Of a DNA stretch of 64,000 bases, positions 58,768 through 64,000 are shown piece after piece. The notes under the pieces were generated by a model. The model was not told where the DNA came from and made no database searches. It was given only the letters and a program-made list of their open reading frames with translations. The stretch spans positions 32,619-96,618 of the forward strand of contig CAVPUV010000026.1 in assembly GCA_963708905.1 (NCBI GenBank), given 5' to 3'. Position numbers and translations under genes: made by a program. Source of the DNA: SHZL01 sp963708905 (GTDB taxonomy: Bacteria; Pseudomonadota; Gammaproteobacteria; Xanthomonadales; SZUA-36). The stretch's first letter is position 1. Every line of letters starts with the position of its first letter.

Positions 58768-61260
58768 GTGTCACAATCGATGCCGTCGAATAAGAAGAAA
58801 CCCGATATCGCTGCGGCGCCAGTGCCCGCCATGCTCGCGGCGCTCAAGGTTAATCCCGAGACCGGGCTTACGCGTAGAGAAGTGGACGCGCGCCGGCAGG
58901 AGCATGGCTACAACGAGTTGGCCGAACACAAAGCCCACTCGGCCCGCGAATTTCTCGGCAAGTTCTGGGGCGTGTCGGCATGGATGCTCGAAATGATCAT
59001 TATTCTGTCGGCCATCCTCGGCAAATATTCGGACCTTGCTGTGGTGAGCGCGCTGCTGGTGGTCAATGCGGTGCTGGGATACATGCAGGAACACCACGCC
59101 GCCGGGGCCGTCGAAACGTTGCGGAAACGGTTGCAGGTCAGCGCGCGCGTACTGCGCGAGGCGAGCTGGCAGGTCATTCCCGCCCGGGAGCTGGTTCCCG
59201 GCGACATCATCCGCGTGCGTGCCGGCGACATCATCCCGGCGGATGTAAAACTGCTTGATGGTGAGTTGAGTATTGACGAATCCACCCTCACCGGCGAATC
59301 GAAGGACGTGGACAAGGCGCCCGCTGAAGTGCTTTCGTCGGGATCAGTCGTGCGCCGTGGCGAAGGCAACGGCGTGGTGGTCCTGATCGGAGCGCAGACC
59401 TGCTTTGGCCGCACCACCGAACTCGTGCAGCTCGCGCGCCCGAAACTCCACATCGAAGCGGTGGTAGCCAAAGTAGTACGCTGGCTGTTCGTTATCGTCG
59501 GAGCGCTGCTCAGCGTAGTGCTCGTGCTGGCGCTGATCCGGCACGCGCCACTGCTCGAAATAATTCCGCTCATGCTCGTGCTGTTGATGAGTGCGGTGCC
59601 GGTCGCCCTCCCGGTGATGTTCACGGTCAGTATGGCGGTCGGGGCGAAAGAGCTGGCGAATCGCGGCGTGCTGGTCACGCGCCTCAGTGCCACGGAGGAT
59701 GCCGCCACGATGGATGTGCTTTGCGTGGACAAGACTGGCACGATCACGATGAATCAACTGGCGGTCACCGGCGTGATCCCGCTGGAGCGCTCGACAGAAT
59801 CCGACGTTCTGTTTGCGGCGGCACTCGCATCTCAAGAGTCCAATCAGGACCCGATTGATTTGGCGTTCCTGGCCGCGGCAAAAGAGCGGCAAGTCTTCGC
59901 TAACTCAGATGCGGTCACGCTTATCTCCTTTGCGCCGTTCGATGCGAAAAACCGGCGCACCGAAGCCGTGGTCGAACAGAACGGGCTGCGGTGGCGCGTG
60001 ATGAAAGGCGCCGTGCGCACCGTCGCCGAAGCCTGCGGGCTGCAGCCCCCGGCGATCGGGATGTTGGAAGCTCGGGCCAGTGAATCGGCACTGAAGGGCT
60101 ATCGGACATTGGCGGTGGCGCGCGGTACAGAAACCGGCACCCCCGCATTGCTTGGGTTGGTGACGCTGTGTGACCCGCCCCGGCCGGACGCCAAACAACT
60201 CATTGCCACACTCCACGACCTCGGCGTTTCGGTAAAGATGCTCACCGGCGATGCGCTGGCGGTCGCGCGTGAAATCGCGCAAGAAGTGGGGCTGTCCAAC
60301 ATCCAGCGCGTGGCGGATGTGAAAACTGCGAGCGCTCCTGCTGGCAACGATGCGGTGAACTTGCTGGCGGGCGCAGATGGTTACGCCGAAGTGTATCCGG
60401 AAGACAAATATATCGTGGTGCAACACCTGCAAGCCGCGGGGCACGTGACCGGCATGACCGGGGATGGCGTCAACGATGCGCCCGCGCTGCGCCAGGCCGA
60501 AGTGGGTATCGCAGTCAACACCGCGACCGACGTTGCCAAGGGTGCAGCGAGCGTGGTGCTGACCGAACCGGGGCTGACGAACATCGTGGCATTGGTCGAG
60601 CAGGGGCGAACGATCTACCAGCGCATTCTGACGTGGATCATCAACAAGATCAGCCGGACGATCTTGAAGGCTGCCTTCGTGGCCATCGCATTTCTGATGA
60701 CCGGCAAGTTCGTCATCTCCGTCTTTGCGATGCTGCTGCTGGTCTTCATGACAGATTTCGCGAAGATCGCCCTTGCCACCGACCACGTCCGGCCATCCAA
60801 TCAACCGGAGACGTGGAACATCGGCGGCTTCATCATGGTGTCGGTGGTGCTGGGCATCGCGATGGTCGCCGAGGCACTCCTGCTGTTGTGGGTAGGCTGG
60901 TCGCGTTTTGGTTTGGCTACCAATGATAACGCCCTCTACACCTTCAGCTTTCTAACGCTGCTCTACATGGCCGTTTTTTCCATCGTGTCGGCGCGGGAGC
61001 GCCGCCGGTTCTGGGCGACATGGCCCGGCAAGACGCTCATCGCGGCCCTCGCGGGGGATGCGCTGATAGGCACCGCCCTGACCTTCGCGGGCATTCCGGG
61101 ACTGATCCCTTTACCCTGGTGGCAGACGCTCGCGATTCTGGCCTATGCGATGGTCTCGTGCCTTGTCGTGAACGACGCCGTGAAGCTCGCGATGATCAAA
61201 TGGCGCGTTCACGCAGCGGTGGCTTTGACACGCAATCTGAGCATCTGTAATATAATGTAA
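58768..61260 (+). CDS. plasma-membrane-type proton-exporting P-type ATPase (P3A)
   Basis: The protein of about 830 residues has the P-type ATPase plan: actuator domain TGES (STLTGESKDV), PVALP in TM4 (MSAVPVALPVMFTVSMAVG), phosphorylation motif DKTGTIT, nucleotide-binding KGAVRT, and hinge MTGDGVNDAPAL. Overall it follows the fungal/plant and archaeal H+-ATPase type, with short N- and C-termini and no heavy-metal domain. It would pump protons out and could energise antiporters such as the nearby DmeF. Start chosen at GTG 58768 (GGGAG 5 bases upstream); GTG 58753 and ATG 58780 are alternatives. The last residues overlap a toxin-antitoxin promoter. Confidence 0.9.
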   Translation: MSQSMPSNKKKPDIAAAPVPAMLAALKVNPETGLTRREVDARRQEHGYNELAEHKAHSAREFLGKFWGVSAWMLEMIIILSAILGKYSDLAVVSALLVVNAVLGYMQEHHAAGAVETLRKRLQVSARVLREASWQVIPARELVPGDIIRVRAGDIIPADVKLLDGELSIDESTLTGESKDVDKAPAEVLSSGSVVRRGEGNGVVVLIGAQTCFGRTTELVQLARPKLHIEAVVAKVVRWLFVIVGALLSVVLVLALIRHAPLLEIIPLMLVLLMSAVPVALPVMFTVSMAVGAKELANRGVLVTRLSATEDAATMDVLCVDKTGTITMNQLAVTGVIPLERSTESDVLFAAALASQESNQDPIDLAFLAAAKERQVFANSDAVTLISFAPFDAKNRRTEAVVEQNGLRWRVMKGAVRTVAEACGLQPPAIGMLEARASESALKGYRTLAVARGTETGTPALLGLVTLCDPPRPDAKQLIATLHDLGVSVKMLTGDALAVAREIAQEVGLSNIQRVADVKTASAPAGNDAVNLLAGADGYAEVYPEDKYIVVQHLQAAGHVTGMTGDGVNDAPALRQAEVGIAVNTATDVAKGAASVVLTEPGLTNIVALVEQGRTIYQRILTWIINKISRTILKAAFVAIAFLMTGKFVISVFAMLLLVFMTDFAKIALATDHVRPSNQPETWNIGGFIMVSVVLGIAMVAEALLLLWVGWSRFGLATNDNALYTFSFLTLLYMAVFSIVSARERRRFWATWPGKTLIAALAGDALIGTALTFAGIPGLIPLPWWQTLAILAYAMVSCLVVNDAVKLAMIKWRVHAAVALTRNLSICNIM

Positions 61261-61277
61261 TACATGTAGCTACATTA
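61225..61277 (+). promoter_or_regulatory. promoter and operator of the ParDE-type pair
   Basis: A perfect TTGACA (61225-61230) lies inside the end of the ATPase gene, followed by overlapping -10 candidates (TATAAT at 61251-61256, spacing 20; TAATAT at 61248, spacing 17). A 12-bp palindrome ATGTAGCTACAT (61264-61275) sits within the wider inverted repeat TAATGTA/TACATTA (61253-61259, 61271-61277). This is a good candidate operator for the ribbon-helix-helix antitoxin. Confidence 0.6.
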
Positions 61278-61288
61278 TGGAGATTATT

Positions 61289-61555
61289 ATGGGTGTCACC
61301 AGCATTCGTCTCAATCCTGAAAATGAAGCTCCCTTGGAGGATCTGGCGCAAAAACTTGATAGAAGTAAGAATTATATTATAAATCAAGCTGTTAAAGAAT
61401 TTATCGCCCGGCAAGCCATGGAAGATTCTCGTTGGACTGATACGCTCAACGCGCTTAATTCCGTGAAAGCCGGTAAATCTATCAATGAAGAGACTGTTTC
61501 AGACTGGCTTGAAAGTTGGGGTACTTCGAATGAAAAAGAACCACCAACTTTATGA
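61289..61555 (+). CDS. ribbon-helix-helix antitoxin (ParD/RelB-like)
   Basis: From ATG 61289 (GGAG at 61279-61282; ATG 61277 is an alternative) the 88-residue protein starts with an RHH DNA-binding domain (MGVTSIRLNPENEAPLEDLA, LDRSKNYIINQAVKEFIARQ) followed by an acidic toxin-binding tail. It overlaps the toxin gene by ATGA and probably represses its own promoter at 61264-61275. Clearly more AT-rich than its neighbours. Confidence 0.85.
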   Translation: MGVTSIRLNPENEAPLEDLAQKLDRSKNYIINQAVKEFIARQAMEDSRWTDTLNALNSVKAGKSINEETVSDWLESWGTSNEKEPPTL

Positions 61556-61839
61556 AGCTAAGATATTCGCCAGAGTCAATCGAAGACTTGATTCGATTAC
61601 GAGACTTCATAAAAGAAAGAAATCCTGTAGCAGCGCAACGCATTGCTGATGAACTGTTGGACGGTATTAACAAGTTAAAGTTATTTCCTAAAATCGGGCT
61701 TCCTGTTAAGAAGGCCGCTGACCCTCAAACTGTTCGTGATCTATTTATTGGTAATTATACCGTTCGCTACCTTATAGGCAATAATGAAATTTATATCTTG
61801 AGAATGTGGCATGGGAAGGAAGTTGAAAAAGACTTATAA
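61552..61839 (+). CDS. RelE/ParE-family toxin
   Basis: The 95-residue basic protein has the ParE/RelE fold: LRYSPESIEDLIRLRDFIKE, IADELLDGINKLKLFPKIG, then VRDLFIGNYTVRYLIGNNEI and ILRMWHGKE. Whether it poisons gyrase (ParE) or cuts mRNA (RelE) cannot be told from sequence. Paired with the preceding antitoxin. AT-rich, suggesting separate acquisition. Confidence 0.87.
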   Translation: MKLRYSPESIEDLIRLRDFIKERNPVAAQRIADELLDGINKLKLFPKIGLPVKKAADPQTVRDLFIGNYTVRYLIGNNEIYILRMWHGKEVEKDL

Positions 61840-61886
61840 GGAGACTTTGGGCTTACGAAATGCCAAAAGAATAAGGAGGAACTTCC

Positions 61887-62594
61887 ATGACCTCATTTGT
61901 GCTTATTCACGGCGCGTGGCACGGTAGTTGGTGCTGGAAGCGCGTTCGAAGCTCCTTGCAGTCGGAAGGGCATGAAGTTTTCACACCCACGTTGACAGGC
62001 GTGGCGGAGCGCTCACATCTTTTGTCCCGTAACGTAAATCTGGAAACTCACATTCTGGATGTCGTGAACCTGATCCGATTTGAAGAACTCTCCGACATAG
62101 TGCTATGCGGCCACTCCTATGGAGGCTGCGTCATAAGCGGCGTTGCAGACCGTATTCCCGATCGCATCCGTTCTCTTATCTATTTGGATGCGTTTGTTCT
62201 TGAGGACGGGGACAATCTTCTGCAGCACGTTCCGCAGGGACTACGCGACCAAATGCTGGACGCGACCATGAAAGTTGGGGAAAGCTGGAAGGTTCCGCCC
62301 ATTCCTGCTGAGGTATTTAACGTAAACACCAACGACCGTGACTGGGTGAATCGACAGTGTACGCCGCAACCCATTGAAACTTTCCAGCAACACATCGAAC
62401 TCAGCGGCGCAATAAATAACATCAAGAATGTCACGTTCATCCTCGCAACGGGTTTTGTGGAAGGTTCACCTTTTCCACCGTTCTACGCGAAAGCCAAAGC
62501 GAAGGGTTGGCAGGTACTCACAATCGACTGCGGCCACGACGTCATGTTGGACCGGCCTGCAGAACTGACCAGTCTGCTTCTGAATGCAAGGTAA
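61887..62594 (+). CDS. alpha/beta hydrolase (EstC/methylesterase-like)
   Basis: The 235-residue protein is a compact alpha/beta hydrolase: oxyanion region LIHGAWHGSWCWKRV, nucleophile Ser in CGHSYGGCV, and catalytic His in DCGHDVMLDRP near the end. The pattern resembles plant-type esterases and hydroxynitrile lyases and the bacterial EstC group. No signal peptide. A strong AAGGAGG precedes ATG 61887. Substrate unknown. Confidence 0.85.
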   Translation: MTSFVLIHGAWHGSWCWKRVRSSLQSEGHEVFTPTLTGVAERSHLLSRNVNLETHILDVVNLIRFEELSDIVLCGHSYGGCVISGVADRIPDRIRSLIYLDAFVLEDGDNLLQHVPQGLRDQMLDATMKVGESWKVPPIPAEVFNVNTNDRDWVNRQCTPQPIETFQQHIELSGAINNIKNVTFILATGFVEGSPFPPFYAKAKAKGWQVLTIDCGHDVMLDRPAELTSLLLNAR

Positions 62595-62749
62595 ATGTCT
62601 CATCCGCTGCGGTTTGCTTCTTGAGACGACAACAGTTCGGAAGTCGGGGACAGGTTTTTGATGCTTGGGCTGAGCAGTGAGCAGCCGACGCGCGGACGGA
62701 TTCCGGGCCAGCTTCAGCCGCCATCATTAGCTCGCGCGAAGGAGAGCAC

Positions 62750-63193
62750 TTGACTCCGCAAGACGCCATCGCCTTCATCCGTCAACATGGTGTGGTCATC
62801 GAGTCCGGCCATGGCCCGGTTCCATCTCTGGCGGAAGCGATCGCAGGTGGTCCCATTCGTGGAAGCTGGTGGTCCCATCCTCTGAGCAAGGACATTTTTC
62901 GAATCACGAGAGCGGTTCGTGACTCAAAGCAAGTGCTCGTTTGCCGGCTGATTTCCGGCAAGATCACATTCGTGCATCGAAGGCTCTGGCCTGCCCTTGT
63001 TTGCGCCGCAAGTCACTTTCAGTCTGCCCAGCTCGCTCGGCTGAGTGAGGAACACACAAGCTCCGGCCGTCACGTTGTCAAAGCAATCCAGTTCCCCACC
63101 TGGGTTCCGGCTGCGGTCATGGTTCAAGGACGCAAGCTCACAGAGTCCGCCGCCATGGACATCCTGGCCGCCTGCATTCCCGGACTGGCATAA
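62750..63193 (+). CDS. conserved protein of unknown function
   Basis: The 147-residue soluble protein starts at TTG 62750 with AAGGAGAG just upstream. It has well-ordered segments (AIAFIRQHGVVIESGHGPVP, GGPIRGSWWSHPLSKDIFRI, ITFVHRRLWPALV) that suggest a conserved compact fold, but I cannot assign a function. Downstream, on the same strand, is a methyltransferase gene. The 155-bp gap before it has a GTCTCA/TGAGAC hairpin at 62597-62627 that may end the hydrolase transcript. Confidence 0.7.
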   Translation: MTPQDAIAFIRQHGVVIESGHGPVPSLAEAIAGGPIRGSWWSHPLSKDIFRITRAVRDSKQVLVCRLISGKITFVHRRLWPALVCAASHFQSAQLARLSEEHTSSGRHVVKAIQFPTWVPAAVMVQGRKLTESAAMDILAACIPGLA

Positions 63194-63272
63194 TGATTCA
63201 GGAGTAATCTTGTGCGCGAACCGAAAGCGCGAATTTGCCAACTCAAGGCGGGAAGATGACGAGGGCTCACAT

Positions 63273-63911
63273 ATGACGGCAGCAACCCATGGCAACTGGT
63301 ATGAGCAGCATGTGCTGCCGTATCTCATAGATTTCGCCTGCGGCATCAAGCCCGTGCGGCGCCAGCGCCGCAAGGTGGTGCCGCTGGCGCAGGGGCAGGT
63401 GCTTGAGATCGGCATGGGCACGGGTCTCAATCTCGAATACTACGACAAGACCAGAATCGAGAAGATCGTAGGCCTGGACCCCGGCCTGGAAATGCACCAC
63501 CTGGCGCAGAAACGCGTTGCGAAGTCAGGAATGACCGTGGAACTTGTAGGCCTGTCCGCTGAAGAAATACCGTTTGATGCCAGCACCTTCGATACGGTCG
63601 TTGTTACTTATACGCTGTGCACCATTCCTGATCCGGTGGCAGCGCTCAAGGAAATGCGGCGAGTGCTCAAGGCCGGCGGCAAACTGATTTTCTGTGAGCA
63701 CGGGCTGGCGCCGGATCCCGCAGTGCGCCGGTGGCAAGACCGGCTCACGCCGCTATGGTCAAAAATCGCCGGCGGCTGCCAATTGAACAGAGACATCCCG
63801 GCGCTGTTGCAAACAGCCGGGTTTCGGTCCGAGGATATGGAAACCATGTATCTGCCCGGACCTCGTCCGCTGACTTATAACTACTGGGGCACAGCTCACC
63901 CCGAAAGCTGA
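63273..63911 (+). CDS. class I SAM-dependent methyltransferase
   Basis: From ATG 63273 the 212-residue protein has motif I VLEIGMGTGLNLEYYD, then GLDPGLEMHHLA and the UbiE-like TVVVTYTLCTIPDPVAALKE with MRRVLKAGGKLIFCEHGLAP. This matches the Methyltransf_11 group near phosphatidylethanolamine/ubiquinone methyltransferases. Substrate unknown. The frame opens at 63045, but the upstream part overlaps the preceding gene and shows no family similarity. The 89 bases after it to the window end show nothing. Confidence 0.87.
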   Translation: MTAATHGNWYEQHVLPYLIDFACGIKPVRRQRRKVVPLAQGQVLEIGMGTGLNLEYYDKTRIEKIVGLDPGLEMHHLAQKRVAKSGMTVELVGLSAEEIPFDASTFDTVVVTYTLCTIPDPVAALKEMRRVLKAGGKLIFCEHGLAPDPAVRRWQDRLTPLWSKIAGGCQLNRDIPALLQTAGFRSEDMETMYLPGPRPLTYNYWGTAHPES

Positions 63912-64000
63912 CTGGTTGTGGCGTTCAGACCGGGACGAAAGGTGTGGGTGTCCATGCCGTGCTTTCGCTCAAGTCCTCTTGCGCGTGACACGTTTTGTAT

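Noticed and set aside
59905..60804. Minus-strand frame of 299 codons
   Set aside because: Antisense to the P-type ATPase catalytic region.
63045..63272. Upstream extension of the methyltransferase frame
   Set aside because: Overlaps the preceding gene and does not resemble a methyltransferase; ATG 63273 gives a normal family length.
1..64000. CRISPR arrays, tRNA or rRNA genes
   Set aside because: No regularly spaced repeat-spacer units apart from the 24-bp operator repeats, and no cloverleaf or rRNA-like sequence was recognised by eye; a tRNAscan or Infernal run would be needed to exclude them formally.

Overview
This window looks like chromosome of a gammaproteobacterium outside the Enterobacterales. 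The order trkA-ntrX-ntrY-DUF4390-rsmB-fmt-def / lysM-dprA-smg-topA-tsaC-hemF and the set glnA, ntrBC, polA, DUF2782, hemB, engB, cytochrome c4, dsbA, cca is typical of that class. I cannot name the order or genus from the sequence alone. No rRNA, tRNA or CRISPR array was seen.

Layout. (1) 1-11.6 kb: an unfamiliar envelope locus. A seven-gene plus-strand operon encodes two transmembrane von Willebrand A (VWA) proteins whose N-termini resemble MotB/TolR/ExbD, a MotA/TolQ/ExbB-like channel subunit, two FHA proteins, a membrane pseudokinase fused to a sulfatase-modifying-factor-like domain, and a secreted acidic protein. A convergent minus-strand pair (secreted protein plus lipoprotein) and a divergent secreted protein at the left edge flank it. 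I read it as a candidate new ion-driven 5:2 motor with FHA/pseudokinase regulation. (2) 12-15 kb: PQQ-type sugar dehydrogenase, CDP-glycerol-type transferase, uppP. (3) 15-19.9 kb: nitrogen control, with glnA under a sigma54 promoter and two NtrC sites, a DUF4124 gene, then ntrB and ntrC. (4) 19.9-50.2 kb: core housekeeping genes for tRNA quality control, K+ uptake regulation, the NtrYX two-component pair, translation initiation, DNA topology and repair, heme and shikimate synthesis, envelope redox and peptidoglycan turnover. (5) 50.2-64 kb: an accessory mosaic. It holds a broken TIR-like defence gene, MazEF-, HicAB- and ParDE-type toxin-antitoxin pairs, an IS481-family remnant, a cupin, an AbiEi-like/Fic fusion, dmeF, a TPR lipoprotein, a proton P-type ATPase, a hydrolase and a methyltransferase. 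attC-like palindromes suggest integron-cassette history. Both ends of dmeF are duplicated around separate 1.8-kb inserts.

Caution on sequence quality: at least seven single-base frame changes, several at short homopolymers, interrupt genes that should be intact (rsmB twice, fmt, ntrY, the DUF4124 gene, the TIR-like gene twice; possibly dprA). They fit consensus errors better than real decay, so I describe those genes across the break. TTG starts overlapping the previous stop as TTGA occur at least five times.
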